A stretch of DNA of 64,000 nt from Hyphobacterium sp. CCMP332 (GCF_014323565.1 NZ_CP058669.1:186001-250000), one strand, 5' to 3'; shown: positions 1-8,590, numbered from the stretch's first letter. The notes: a model not told the origin generated them from the sequence alone. Translations and numbers: made by a program.

Positions 1-207
1 ATTCTCATCTCTTGATTCAATGGTTTCAAAGTACAATATCCCATTAACTTCAATTATGAATCCATCTACAGTAATAAACTCCCCGTCATAAAACCCTGCC
101 TCTATTCCAGTTTGGTTTCCTATTTGCAGCCTATCTTCTTCTGCGCCATAACAAGATGTGATCAATGCTGAAATAATCGCAACGAGTAGGTATTTAGCAA
201 GTCCCAT
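1..207 (-). CDS. Partial small lipoprotein, 3' end outside window
   Basis: An open frame of 69 codons runs off the left edge of the window, starting from the ATG at 205-207. The N-terminus (MGLAKYLLVAIISALITSC) is a short hydrophobic signal ending in a lipobox-like I-T-S-C, so the product is probably a lipid-anchored envelope protein of unknown function. The rest that is visible is acidic and predicted soluble. The DNA is clearly more AT-rich than the genes after 2.6 kb, which suggests a horizontally acquired or weakly selected flank. No family was recognised and the C-terminus cannot be seen. Confidence 0.5.
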   Translation of the reverse strand, partial: MGLAKYLLVAIISALITSCYGAEEDRLQIGNQTGIEAGFYDGEFITVDGFIIEVNGILYFETIESRDEN

Positions 208-763
208 TTGTATATACTCTTTCTGCTTCTGCATCATCAGACCCTGAAAGGGGAGTGAGCGGGATTCGATGCCACAAGACGGATCGCCGTCAATGGCACC
301 AAACAAACGTTTTTGTAAGCTGGCGTTATTGGTGTTCAAAGTCGAGGCGCCTTTAAACCAAGCCCTTATGACGCTTCACCGGCACACCATATGCGGGCTT
401 CACTGAAATTGGATCACTACATTTCAAGCCCTTGAAGCACAGGATCAAAAGTTCGGTGATCGCAAACGTTCTTTGTGGACGGCATGAACCTGCGTCAACA
501 CTGGCGTCTCTATGGTGAGGGTCGTCATGAGGCGCTCATAGGCGCGCTCGGCACGTCGCTCATATGCAATGACATCGCCGGATCAAAACACTCGCCAGCG
601 AGCGCCTGAGGCGACGGCAGATGTTGAGCCTTTTGTAACTCCGTAGGCTCCAGCAGCCATATGGGGAGGAAAATAAAAATATTCCGGAATGAACACAAAC
701 GAGTGGGCGCTTTATGCAAGGCTCATTCTAAGACTTCGATCCTTATATGAGATTCAAGAGCGA
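208..763. other. Gap without a confident gene
   Basis: No frame here shows convincing protein features. Minus-strand frames contain short open stretches, for example about 44 codons at roughly 449-577 rich in Arg and Glu and lacking a start, which may be remnants of a degraded gene. The base composition is mixed. Together with the neighbouring IS and truncated genes, this looks like a decayed accessory region. Confidence 0.4.
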
Positions 764-1048
764 CTAGTTCTCAACGGTAGCACTCGCAAAGTCGCGGTCT
801 AATTCCAGCTTTTGTATGGCCTCCTTGAGTGTGCGGATTCCGAGCACTACGCGGATCAGCAACCATCCTATTCCGACTGCAACAAGACCGCATAGGAAGC
901 GGAAGGAAAAAACCAAACCGGAGAAGATGAGGTTGTCGGGGTTATTTGAAACGCGAGAAACTGCGAGTCCGAAAACTTCGAACTGTCCGTCGTCAGGACA
1001 TTTGGCACAGATTGCGGCGTGATCGTTTGGAGCATCGGCCTCGTCTGG
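764..1048 (-). pseudogene. Remnant of a membrane-protein gene cut by the IS3 element
   Basis: The minus-strand frame ending at 764 continues without a stop into the 3' end of the IS transposase, so its apparent N-terminus (to about residue 25) is IS sequence. The part outside the IS has a Cys pair (CAKC), one strong hydrophobic segment of about 25 residues (around LIFSGLVFSFRFLCGLVAVG) and a charged C-terminal tail ending in ATVEN. It looks like the last about 95 codons of a single-pass membrane protein whose 5' part was lost at the insertion. Function unknown. Confidence 0.45.
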
Positions 1049-1058
1049 TGGGTTGATA

Positions 1059-2039
1059 TTAGGCGGCGAGTTTGCGGTGTTGCAAGCGCCGATGTTCGAG
1101 CGTCTGTCGCTTGATCCTTTCACGTTGTTTGATGATGGTTTGTGCTCTGCCGAAGTAGGCGTCTGCAGGCGTCACATTGTTCAGGCTCTCGTGGTAACGT
1201 TGATGATTGTAGTGTTCGACGAACGCTTCGATCTGCGTTTCGAGGTCGCCGGGCAGGAAGTAGTTTTCCAACAGAATGCGGTTCTTGAGGGTCTGGTGCC
1301 AGCGCTCGATCTTGCCTTGCGTCTGCGGATGGAAGGGTGCGCCGCGAACATGGCTCATGCGCCGGGCCTCGATGTAGTCTGCTAGCTCGCCCGCGATGTA
1401 GCTCGGCCCATTGTCGCTAAGCAGTCTGGGTTTGTGCATCACGGTAGCCTGGTCGCAGCCTGAAGCGGCGAGCGCCATGTCCAGCGTGTCGGTGACGTCC
1501 TCGGCGCGCATGGTCGAACACAGCTTCCAGGCGATGATGTAGCGCGAGTAATCGTCGAGCACGGTCGACAGATACATCCTGCCCCAACCAATGATCTTGA
1601 AGTAGGTAAAATCGGTCTGCCACATCTCGTTCACCCGGGTCGTCTGGGTATGGAAGCGATCAGCAGCCTTGATCACCACATAGGCTGGGCTGGTAATCAG
1701 ATCATGGGCCTTCAACAGCCGGTAAACCGTAGCCTCAGACACGAAGTAGCGCGTCTCGTCAGTGAACCGCACAGCCAGTTCCCGTGGGCTGAGCTCGGAC
1801 TGCTCCAGCGCCAGTTCGATAATCTGACCGTGGATGTCGGGCGGGATGCGGTTCCAGACCCGGCTCGGCGTCGATGGCAGGTCCGCCAACGCTTCGGGCC
1901 CTCCTTCCAGATACCGGTCATACCAGCGATAGAAGGTTCGCCGCGCTATACCCAGCCTCTCAAGCGTGACCTTGGCAGGCAAGGGGGACTGCTCGACGAG
2001 CCTGATGATCTCGAGCTTCTCAGCTGCAGGATATCTCAT
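1059..2039 (-). CDS. IS3-family transposase OrfB (DDE catalytic subunit)
   Basis: 326-residue integrase-core transposase. An N-terminal helix-turn-helix (GIARRTFYRWYDRY, about residues 30-43) is followed by an rve-type domain. Visible catalytic residues are the Asp of WQTDFTYF, the Asp of LLSDNGPSY and the Glu of GKIERWHQT, the DD(35)E arrangement of IS3 elements. The ATG overlaps the OrfA stop as ATGA. In this family OrfB is normally made as an OrfA-OrfB fusion by ribosomal frameshifting or by translational coupling. The frame is intact, so the element may still be active. Confidence 0.92.
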   Translation of the reverse strand: MRYPAAEKLEIIRLVEQSPLPAKVTLERLGIARRTFYRWYDRYLEGGPEALADLPSTPSRVWNRIPPDIHGQIIELALEQSELSPRELAVRFTDETRYFVSEATVYRLLKAHDLITSPAYVVIKAADRFHTQTTRVNEMWQTDFTYFKIIGWGRMYLSTVLDDYSRYIIAWKLCSTMRAEDVTDTLDMALAASGCDQATVMHKPRLLSDNGPSYIAGELADYIEARRMSHVRGAPFHPQTQGKIERWHQTLKNRILLENYFLPGDLETQIEAFVEHYNHQRYHESLNNVTPADAYFGRAQTIIKQRERIKRQTLEHRRLQHRKLAA

Positions 2040-2416
2040 GCGCCGTCTCCCCCATCCGCGAGAATGCTTTTTTTGAGCAGACGGTTCTCCAGCGTCAGAT
2101 CAGCCACGCATTCTTTGAGATCACGCGCCTGATGGCGCAGATCCTTGACCTCATCGCTGGTGGCTGCACGCGCAGTGTCACCGGCAAGCCGGCGTTTGCC
2201 AGCCTCCATGAACTCCTTCGACCATGTGTAATACAGGCTCTGCGCAATGCCTTCCTTGCGGCATAGCTCGGCGATGCTGTCGTCACCGCGCAGGCCTTCC
2301 AGCACGATCCTGATCTTGTCTTCAGCCGAGAAGTGTCGCCGCGTTGCCCGGCGGATGTCCTTTACCTCACGATCTGCAGGCTTTTTGGACTTTGTAGATT
2401 TGGCTCTCATCTTCAT
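2036..2416 (-). CDS. IS3-family transposase OrfA (HTH DNA-binding subunit)
   Basis: 126 residues. It has a basic N-terminus, a helix-turn-helix of the IS3 OrfA type (SAEDKIRIVLEGL through IAELCRKEGIAQSLYYTWSK) and a C-terminal heptad-like region (DLRHQARDLKECVADLTLE) that would form the leucine-zipper coiled coil used for multimerisation. The frame overlaps OrfB by 4 bases (ATGA). A GGAGGA-like ribosome site lies upstream near 2444-2449. Standard partner of the OrfB at 1059-2039. Confidence 0.9.
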   Translation of the reverse strand: MKMRAKSTKSKKPADREVKDIRRATRRHFSAEDKIRIVLEGLRGDDSIAELCRKEGIAQSLYYTWSKEFMEAGKRRLAGDTARAATSDEVKDLRHQARDLKECVADLTLENRLLKKSILADGGDGA

Positions 2417-2465
2417 TCCTTCGTCATTACGACGAGAACCAAATCCTCCTTAAATCACAACCCCA

Positions 2466-2604
2466 ATTCTGTGCCATAGGTGCTGACGGGGAGCAGCGCG
2501 CACTGGAAGGGCGGATGATTCGCGTGCGCGGCTGGATACAGGCCATCAACGGCCCATCCATGTCCGTTGACCACCCGGAGCGGATCGAGGTGCTGACGCC
2601 CTAG
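2466..2604 (+). pseudogene. 3' fragment of a thermonuclease-like (SNase) gene
   Basis: An open plus-strand frame emerges from the IS end and stops with TAG at 2602-2604. Its translation includes RVRGWIQAINGPSM and the ending DHPERIEVLTP. This resembles the C-terminal strand and the HPEQIE-type tail of staphylococcal-nuclease-fold proteins common in alphaproteobacteria; that is recognition by eye, not a search. Only about 42 codons remain, with the catalytic part lost to the IS side. The stop overlaps the rpoH stop on the other strand through a shared CTAG. Confidence 0.5.
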
Positions 2605-3494
2605 ATCAGACCGGCTGCTTCAGGATCACCAAACCGGTTGGTGAGGGACTTCTTCAGCTTGGTCAGCGCCTGATGCTCGATCTGGCGAACCCGCTCCTTC
2701 GAAATGCCCAGCTGATCACCCAGAGCTTCCAGCGTCACCACATCTTCACCCAGCTTGCGCTCACGAATAATCAGTTGTTCGCGTTCGGTCAGGCTGGCCA
2801 TTGCGTCGTGCAACCATTGACCCCGCTTCTCGGCATCATGGGACTGCATGACGGCTTCTTCGGGGGCCGGGCGATCATCTTCCAGCAAGTCCTGCCATTC
2901 GCCGTCACCATCTTCGGTGAAAGGCGCATTAAGCGAACGATCCGAGGCCGCCAGACGGGACGCCATCGCATCCACATCCTTTTCCGGAACGCGCAGCGCC
3001 TTGGCGGTTTTCTTCCGATTCTCCGGAGACATGTCGCCGCCATTGATGTCATTGATCATGGCCCGCACGCGGCGAAGATTGAAGAACAGCGTCTTCTGGG
3101 CCGACGTTGTGCCGGTGCGCACGATGGACCAGTTGCGCAAGACATAGTCCTGGATGGACGACCGGATCCACCATGCGGCATAGGTGGAAAAACGGACTTC
3201 CCGTTCGGGCTCGAAGCGCGCCGCCGCCTGCATCAGGCCGACATTGCCTTCCTGGACAAGGTCGGCAAAGGGCAGGCCGTATTTGCGGAATTTGGATGCT
3301 ATCGCGATGACAAGGCGCATATAGGCCTGAGTCAGGGCGTGAAGCGCCTTCTCATCCCCGTCATCACGCCATCGGATGGCGAGAATCTGTTCCTCCTCAC
3401 GTTCGAGCAGGGGCTCGGCCATGGCATTGCGGAGAAAGGCACGGTCCGGGTCAGCGGAGCGAGGACGGGCGGGGGTTTGTGGGTTCTGAGCCAT
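2601..3494 (-). CDS. rpoH: RNA polymerase sigma factor RpoH (sigma-32)
   Basis: 297 residues, the usual RpoH length. Region 2 is visible as DLVQEGNVGLMQAAARFEPEREVRFSTYAAWWIRSSIQDY (shown here as the motifs DLVQEGNVGLMQA and STYAAWWIRSSIQDY) and is followed by the RpoH-box-like stretch QKTLFFNLRRVR. Region 4 is LGEDVVTLEALGDQLGIS-KERVRQIE, with the HTH. It directs core polymerase to heat-shock promoters. The ATG at 3494 (MAQNPQTP) is chosen because a longer in-frame extension would read back through the carD terminator. It lies downstream of carD on the same strand but is separated from it by a terminator. Confidence 0.95.
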   Translation of the reverse strand: MAQNPQTPARPRSADPDRAFLRNAMAEPLLEREEEQILAIRWRDDGDEKALHALTQAYMRLVIAIASKFRKYGLPFADLVQEGNVGLMQAAARFEPEREVRFSTYAAWWIRSSIQDYVLRNWSIVRTGTTSAQKTLFFNLRRVRAMINDINGGDMSPENRKKTAKALRVPEKDVDAMASRLAASDRSLNAPFTEDGDGEWQDLLEDDRPAPEEAVMQSHDAEKRGQWLHDAMASLTEREQLIIRERKLGEDVVTLEALGDQLGISKERVRQIEHQALTKLKKSLTNRFGDPEAAGLI

Positions 3495-3545
3495 GCAACA
3501 AGTTACGAATGCGGCCAGAATGTGGATCACCCGGTGGATGAAAAT

Positions 3546-3575
3546 AAAACACCCGGCCCAAGGGCCGGGTGTTTT
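3546..3575 (-). terminator. Rho-independent terminator after carD
   Basis: A perfect stem built from AAAACACCCGGCC and GGCCGGGTGTTTT encloses a 4-base loop. Read on the minus strand it ends in a T-run and lies 32 bases after the carD stop and 52 bases before the rpoH start. It should insulate rpoH from carD transcription. Confidence 0.85.
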
Positions 3576-3606
3576 GAAATACAAACGCCTTCCGGAAACG
3601 CGCGGA

Positions 3607-4125
3607 TCAGGCCGCTTTTTTCAGAAGTGTTTTCGACAGCATGTCGCGGGCCGCATCATGCTCGATGCTCTCGACAGCTGCCACTTCGCGAACCATGCGA
3701 TCAATGGCTGATTCATAAAGCTGGCGCTCGGAATAGGATTGTTCCGGCTGGTCTTCAGCACGGTGAAGGTCACGAACAACCTCGGCGATGGAAATCAGAT
3801 CGCCAGAATTGATCTTCGCTTCGTATTCCTGGGCGCGGCGGCTCCACATCGTCCGCTTCACCTTGGCTTTGCCCTTGAGGGTTTTCATGGCGTCCTTGAC
3901 GATTTTGTCAGAGGACAACTGGCGCATGCCGGAGGTGTCGGCTTTCGCTGTTGGAACCCTCAGGACCATTTTGTCCTGTTCGAAAGACACGACATAGACT
4001 TCAATCTCGAAGCCTGCGACCGCATCTTTTTCCACGCCTACGACGCGGCCGACGCCATGCGCCGGATACACAATAAAGTCGCCCTTTTTAAAGGACCGGT
4101 TGTCATTAGCCGTCTTTTTGCTCAT
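3607..4125 (-). CDS. carD: CarD/CdnL-family transcription regulator
   Basis: 172 residues. The N-terminal RNA-polymerase-interacting Tudor-like domain is evident (FKKGDFIVYPAHGVGRVVGVE, seen as the motif YPAHGVGRV) and is followed by the helical CarD C-terminal domain (KRTMWSRRAQEYEAKINSGD). CarD/CdnL proteins bind the beta subunit and stabilise open complexes at housekeeping and rRNA promoters. The start at 4125 (MSKKTANDN) is chosen because the family begins just before FKKGD; the upstream in-frame extension has no family match. Transcription probably starts about 140 bases upstream (see promoter) and stops at the hairpin 3546-3575. Confidence 0.93.
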   Translation of the reverse strand: MSKKTANDNRSFKKGDFIVYPAHGVGRVVGVEKDAVAGFEIEVYVVSFEQDKMVLRVPTAKADTSGMRQLSSDKIVKDAMKTLKGKAKVKRTMWSRRAQEYEAKINSGDLISIAEVVRDLHRAEDQPEQSYSERQLYESAIDRMVREVAAVESIEHDAARDMLSKTLLKKAA

Positions 4126-4271
4126 GGATGCTCTCATCTGGACAAGGGAAAAGGCGCACAAATTTACCGCTTCTGAAGACCGCTTTTGAAAAATAAAGTG
4201 GACCTCAAAAGGGTGTGAAGCCGTCTCCCCCGGAAAAAAGGCGTACGTGACACGCCGCCCAACGCCCGCAG

Positions 4272-4300
4272 AGTATATCATAATTTTTGGTTAAAAACAA
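4272..4300 (-). promoter_or_regulatory. Predicted carD promoter in a 345-base divergent gap
   Basis: On the minus strand TTGTTT (4300-4295) and TATACT (4277-4272) are separated by 17 bases, a good housekeeping-type promoter directed at carD. The predicted start near 4264 would give a leader of about 140 bases. The 345-base gap 4126-4470 between carD and the divergent export cassette holds this promoter and no additional gene that I can support. The plus-strand promoter of the cassette was not identified. Confidence 0.5.
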
Positions 4301-4470
4301 TTCGTTGCCGGACAATGAGTGTGCGGAAGCTCAAGGGTCCAGTCCGGGTTTGAGAAAACCGGCCTATCAGTTCGGCACCACAAGGGAAATTCGTTGGTGG
4401 AATTCCCCTTTCGGCATAGCTATTGGGGGTGAAAAGATACATACAGGAAAAAAGGACGACCGGAGAGAGC

Positions 4471-5490
4471 ATGACTTCGCAAAGAGGCGACCAGCTGAGG
4501 TCGCTGAGTATTGACCGTTCCGAAGAGACCGCGACGTCGGGTGCATCCATCCTGCAGGTCGCCGGCATAGCCGTTCTCGCATTGATCATTGGTGCCGGTG
4601 GAAGCTGGTGGTTCACCGGCAGGTCGGGCCCTGCCATCGAGTCGACCCCGGCCACCCCCGCACAAACCGCCACCACCACATCATCGCCCGCCACCACACC
4701 TCCCGCAATGCCGCGAGCCTCCGGCCTCGTTGCGTCCGGCTATGTCGTGGCGCGTCGTCAGGCGACCGTTTCGGCGGAAATTACCGGCCGCATTCGTGAC
4801 GTCTTTGTCGAAGAAGGGACGCGGGTCGAGGCAGGTGATATTCTCGCCCAGCTCGATGATGAGCGCGCGCGTCTCGATCTGGAGCTTCTGGAGGCCCGAC
4901 TCAGCGCGTCCCGCTCCCGCATTGGTGCGCTGACTGCCCAGCTCGAAGAAGCCCGGATCGTGCTTGAGCGCGCACAAAACCTCGCGACGAGGAGTATCGG
5001 ATCGGAAGCCGCTGTGACCGCGGCCCAGGCTCAGCAGGCCAGCCTCATAGCGCAGATTGCAGCCGCTCGATCCGACACAGTGGCGGCCCAGGTTCAGGTC
5101 GCCAGTCAGGAAGATCTGATCGAGCGCCACATCGTGCGTGCGCCGTTTGCCGGCGTTGTGATCGCCAAAAACGCCCAGGTTGGTGAAATTCTTTCACCCG
5201 CCTCTGCAGGCGGCGGGTTCACACGGACAGGGGTTGCGACGCTGGTGGATATGGATTCGCTGGAAATTGAGGTCGATGTGAACGAAGGCCAGATTGGCCG
5301 CGTTGTGCCGGGGCAAACTGTTGAGGCCATTCTGGATGCCTATCCCGACTGGCGCATTCCGGCCCGCGTCGAGGCCATCATCCCGACAGCCGACCGGGCG
5401 CGCGCAACCATTCAGGTCCGCGTTGCGCTCGATGAACGCGACAGCCGTATCCTTCCGGACATGGCGGCTCGGGTGACATTTCTGGATTAA
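4471..5490 (+). CDS. Periplasmic adaptor (HlyD/MacA-like) of an ABC export system
   Basis: 339 residues. A cytoplasmic N-terminus is followed by a single transmembrane segment (ILQVAGIAVLALIIGAGG, about residues 28-45) and a Thr/Pro/Ala-rich linker. A lipoyl/barrel-sandwich half begins SGYVVARRQATVSAEITGRI, then come an Ala-rich alpha-hairpin coiled coil (about residues 135-210), the second lipoyl half (VRAPFAGVVIAKNAQVGE) and a beta-barrel. The ATG at 4471 has GGAG 5 bases upstream. It is the first gene of a cassette with an ATPase and two FtsX-type permeases, so it most likely bridges the inner-membrane transporter to the periplasm or an outer-membrane channel. The substrate is unknown. Confidence 0.85.
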   Translation: MTSQRGDQLRSLSIDRSEETATSGASILQVAGIAVLALIIGAGGSWWFTGRSGPAIESTPATPAQTATTTSSPATTPPAMPRASGLVASGYVVARRQATVSAEITGRIRDVFVEEGTRVEAGDILAQLDDERARLDLELLEARLSASRSRIGALTAQLEEARIVLERAQNLATRSIGSEAAVTAAQAQQASLIAQIAAARSDTVAAQVQVASQEDLIERHIVRAPFAGVVIAKNAQVGEILSPASAGGGFTRTGVATLVDMDSLEIEVDVNEGQIGRVVPGQTVEAILDAYPDWRIPARVEAIIPTADRARATIQVRVALDERDSRILPDMAARVTFLD

Positions 5491-5535
5491 GCGCGATGTT
5501 TGAATCGCCGGAATATAGAAGGCAGGGACAGACAG

Positions 5536-6237
5536 ATGACTGAAACAGGTCCACTCTACACGCTGACGGATTTGTCGAAGACCTATACCCGCGGCAAGGA
5601 ATCCATCACGATTTTCGAAGCGCTGGACATGACTATCTCCCATGGAGAGTTCATTGCGATCATGGGGCCATCCGGCTCGGGGAAAACCACCCTGCTGAAC
5701 CTTCTCGGCGGTATTGATTCGCCAACTTCGGGCGAGGTCGAGTTCGAGGGGGGGCGCATTGACAATCTCAGCCAGGGCAAGCTTGCCGCCTGGCGCGCCC
5801 GCCATGTCGGGTTCATTTTCCAGTTCTACAATCTGATGCCAACACTGACTGCGGCGCAGAATGTGGAGCTTCCGCTGATGCTCACCAATATCAGCGGAAA
5901 AGAGCGAAAGCGCCGGGTCATGACGGCTCTGGATATTGTGGGGATAGCAGATCGGTCAGGACATCGGCCTCGCCAGCTGTCAGGGGGTCAACAACAGCGC
6001 GTCGCCATTGCGCGCGCCATCGTTGCCGATCCGGAGGTTCTGCTGTGCGACGAGCCGACAGGCGATCTCGACCGCACGTCTGCCGATGAGATTCTCTCCA
6101 CCTTGCAGCTTCTGAACAAGGAGCTGAACAAAACCGTCATCATGGTCACCCACGACCCGGCTGCGGCAAAATATGCGCGGCGCGAGCTCTTCCTCGACAA
6201 GGGCCGCTTTGTGGAAAGAGCATCCGGCCATGAATGA
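5536..6237 (+). CDS. ABC transporter ATPase, LolD/MacB-type
   Basis: 233 residues. Walker A is GPSGSGKTTLLN, the Q-loop region FQFYNLMPTLTAAQN is typical of the LolD/MacB/FtsE group, the signature is LSGGQQQRVAIARA, Walker B is VLLCDEPTGDLD and the switch His is in MVTHDP. The ATG at 5536 follows an AGGGAC ribosome site; an in-frame TTG at 5500 is less likely. The gene overlaps the next permease by 8 bases, so the ATPase and permease are translationally coupled. It probably powers a mechanotransmission-type exporter with the neighbouring permeases. Confidence 0.93.
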   Translation: MTETGPLYTLTDLSKTYTRGKESITIFEALDMTISHGEFIAIMGPSGSGKTTLLNLLGGIDSPTSGEVEFEGGRIDNLSQGKLAAWRARHVGFIFQFYNLMPTLTAAQNVELPLMLTNISGKERKRRVMTALDIVGIADRSGHRPRQLSGGQQQRVAIARAIVADPEVLLCDEPTGDLDRTSADEILSTLQLLNKELNKTVIMVTHDPAAAKYARRELFLDKGRFVERASGHE

Positions 6238-7387
6238 GGCAACGCTGATCCGCAAAGGCCTGTTTCGCAAGAAAATGCGGGCAGCTCTTCTTCTGATTTC
6301 CATTCTGATCGCTTTTCTTATTTTTGGCGCGCTCGGGGCATTTTACAGCGTGTTCACAGCGGGCGTAGATGTGGCGGCGGCAAATCGCCTGATCACCGTG
6401 AACCGCATCAACTTCACGGTCTCGATGCCCTATGCCTATTGGGGACGGATTCAGCAGGTTGAAGGGGTCGTCAATGTCAGCCAGGCGAACTGGTTTGGCG
6501 GATATTATCAGGAACCGAGAAATTTCATCCAGACCTTTGCGGTTGACCCGGAAACCTATCTTGCGGCGTATCCGGAGCTGGTTCTGCCTGATGACCAACG
6601 GGCCGCTTTCATATCGGACCGGACCTGTCTGCTGGTTGGGGCCGACATTGCGACCCAGTACGGATGGTCGGTCGGCGAGCGCATACCATTGCTTTCGAAT
6701 ATCTGGCAGAAATCCGACGGATCGAGTTCCTGGGACTTCAATATCTGCGGGATATTCGACGGCGACGAAGCTGCGGTTCCGGCAAATTATGCGATATTCC
6801 ACTACGATTATTACAATGAAGAACTGGCGTTCAATCGTGACCAGATCGGATGGTTCATCATCAATACGACGGGCTCGGAGGTGAATGACCGCGTCAGTCG
6901 CGACATTGATGCCCTGTTCGCGAATTCCGCTGCGGAAACCGAGACCTCGACAGAGGCCGCTTTCAATCGCGCTTTCCTCGAGCAGCTTGGCAATATCGCT
7001 CTGGTTCTGGTGTTGGTGATCGGTGCGGCTTTCGCGACGATTCTGATGATTGTCGGAACCACGATGGTCATGGCCATCAATGAGCGCACCAGAGAAATCG
7101 CCGTGATGAAGACGCTCGGATTCAGCGAAGCCCGGATTTTCCGCATGATCCTCAGCGAGTCTATTTTGTTGAGCTTGATCGGGGGGCTGCTCGGTCTTGG
7201 CCTGGCGACCCTGCTGATATCCGGCGCGGCGGACGCGCTGTCGGGCTTTTTGCCGGGACTGGCCATGCCGATGAATATCGTCTGGATCGCGATTGGCCTG
7301 ATGATTGCCTTGGGGGTTATCACAGGAATCATACCGGCATTGAACGCCACCCGGATTCGCATCGTCGATGCCCTTGGAAAAATTTAG
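6230..7387 (+). CDS. ABC transporter permease, FtsX/MacB fold (first of two)
   Basis: 385 residues. One N-terminal membrane helix (ALLLISILIAFLIFGALG) precedes a periplasmic domain of about 200 residues (MacB-PCD type). Three C-terminal helices follow, with the FtsX signature INERTREIAVMKTLGFS between them. The start is the ATG at 6230, inside the end of the ATPase gene. The topology of 1+3 helices is that of MacB/LolCE-type permeases. It likely heterodimerises with the permease at 7405-8583, given that both are single-copy in one operon. Confidence 0.9.
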   Translation: MNEATLIRKGLFRKKMRAALLLISILIAFLIFGALGAFYSVFTAGVDVAAANRLITVNRINFTVSMPYAYWGRIQQVEGVVNVSQANWFGGYYQEPRNFIQTFAVDPETYLAAYPELVLPDDQRAAFISDRTCLLVGADIATQYGWSVGERIPLLSNIWQKSDGSSSWDFNICGIFDGDEAAVPANYAIFHYDYYNEELAFNRDQIGWFIINTTGSEVNDRVSRDIDALFANSAAETETSTEAAFNRAFLEQLGNIALVLVLVIGAAFATILMIVGTTMVMAINERTREIAVMKTLGFSEARIFRMILSESILLSLIGGLLGLGLATLLISGAADALSGFLPGLAMPMNIVWIAIGLMIALGVITGIIPALNATRIRIVDALGKI

Positions 7388-7404
7388 GCTGAAAGACAGG
7401 CACA

Positions 7405-8583
7405 ATGTTCAGGCAAACAATTTCTGTCACCAAATTGAACCTTCAATCCATCCCCCAACGGCTGGGGTTGTCTTTGGCGACCGTCTTTTCCATTGCTCTG
7501 GTCGTGGCGGTCCTTATGGGCTTTCTGGCGATGGCAAATGGCTTCCGGGCCACTGTCTCAGGGTCAGGGTCGGACGAAATTGCCGTCATTCTCCGAGCCG
7601 GTTCGCAGGCGGAGCTCAATAGCGGGTTGAGCCGGGACGATGTGCGCCTGATCGAAGTCGCCCCGGGTGTGGCTGCCGATGCTGATGGCAATGCGCTCGT
7701 TTCCGGCGAGCTCTATGTGATCGTTGACGGCATGAAGCGGTCTTCGCAGACAGAGGCCAACCTGCCATTGCGGGGGGTAGGGCAACAGGCACCCGCATTG
7801 CGGGAAGGCTTTACGATAACCGAAGGGCGGATGTTTGAGCCCGGCGCCGCTGAATTGATTGTCGGTGCAAGCGTTCAGCGTGAATTTTCCGGCTTTGATA
7901 TGGGCGATACGATCCGCCTCGGGACAAATACGTGGACGGTCGTCGGGGTTTTCTCAACCGGGGGGTCACTGTTTGATTCAGAGATCTGGACGGATATCGG
8001 TGTTTTGCAAAACCTCTATCAGCGCGGCAACAGTGTTCAGTCTGTGAGGGCCCGGCTCACCTCGGTCGACGCCATCTCCGATTTCAGAACCTATGCGGAA
8101 AATGAGCCTCGCCTGAATGTTGATATAACGTCGGAGCGGGAGTATTTCGCCAGCTCATCGGGAGGCACCTCCAACTTGATCATGTTCCTGGGGTGGCCAC
8201 TGGCCATTGCGATGGCAATTGGTGCGTTGGCGGGGGCCTGGAATACAATGTATTCGTCCGTTGATACTCGGACTCGAGAAATCGCCACATTGCGCGCGAT
8301 AGGGTTCAGTGGCGGTGCGGCCTTTGTTGGCACGATGGTGGAGTCGATGGCGCTGGCGGCGATTGGTGGCGTCATTGGCGCCGTAACCAGCTACTTCCTA
8401 TTCAACGGGGTCAGTGCCTCAACGCTCGGCGGCGGCTTCACCCAGATCGTCTTTTCGTTCTCGGTGACCCCTGCCGCCATGTTAAACGGCATCATTCTGG
8501 CACTGATTGTGGGCTTTATCGGCGGGTTTATTCCGGCGTTGCGCGCGGCTCGCGTTCCGCTACTGGCGGTTCACGCCGAATAA
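7405..8583 (+). CDS. ABC transporter permease, FtsX/MacB fold (second of two)
   Basis: 392 residues with the same 1+3 helix plan: N-terminal helix (LATVFSIALVVAVLMGFLAM), a periplasmic domain of about 220 residues, then three C-terminal helices with the FtsX motif VDTRTREIATLRAIGFS. It starts 17 bases after the first permease and closes the export cassette. Sequence between the two permeases differs enough that they look like an old duplication forming a heterodimer. It converges on fdxA with a 7-base gap. Confidence 0.9.
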   Translation: MFRQTISVTKLNLQSIPQRLGLSLATVFSIALVVAVLMGFLAMANGFRATVSGSGSDEIAVILRAGSQAELNSGLSRDDVRLIEVAPGVAADADGNALVSGELYVIVDGMKRSSQTEANLPLRGVGQQAPALREGFTITEGRMFEPGAAELIVGASVQREFSGFDMGDTIRLGTNTWTVVGVFSTGGSLFDSEIWTDIGVLQNLYQRGNSVQSVRARLTSVDAISDFRTYAENEPRLNVDITSEREYFASSSGGTSNLIMFLGWPLAIAMAIGALAGAWNTMYSSVDTRTREIATLRAIGFSGGAAFVGTMVESMALAAIGGVIGAVTSYFLFNGVSASTLGGGFTQIVFSFSVTPAAMLNGIILALIVGFIGGFIPALRAARVPLLAVHAE

Positions 8584-8590
8584 TTGGCCG

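Larger units (their letters stand above)
1049..2465 (-). mobile_element. IS3-family insertion sequence
   Basis: The element carries the two overlapping transposase frames typical of IS3. Ends are proposed at 1049 and 2465, where short inverted sequences match (TGGGTTG reading inward on the left, TGGGGTTG reading inward on the right), giving TG...CA termini and a length of about 1.4 kb. The flanking triplets (tgg on the left, att on the right) do not form an obvious target duplication. The flanks are fragments of unrelated genes on opposite strands, so the insertion was probably followed by a deletion or rearrangement. Boundaries are approximate. Confidence 0.7.

Noticed and set aside
525-719. 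64-codon minus-strand frame in the left flank
   Set aside because: No ribosome site, no hydrophobic or domain pattern, and it lies in a decayed region next to an IS.
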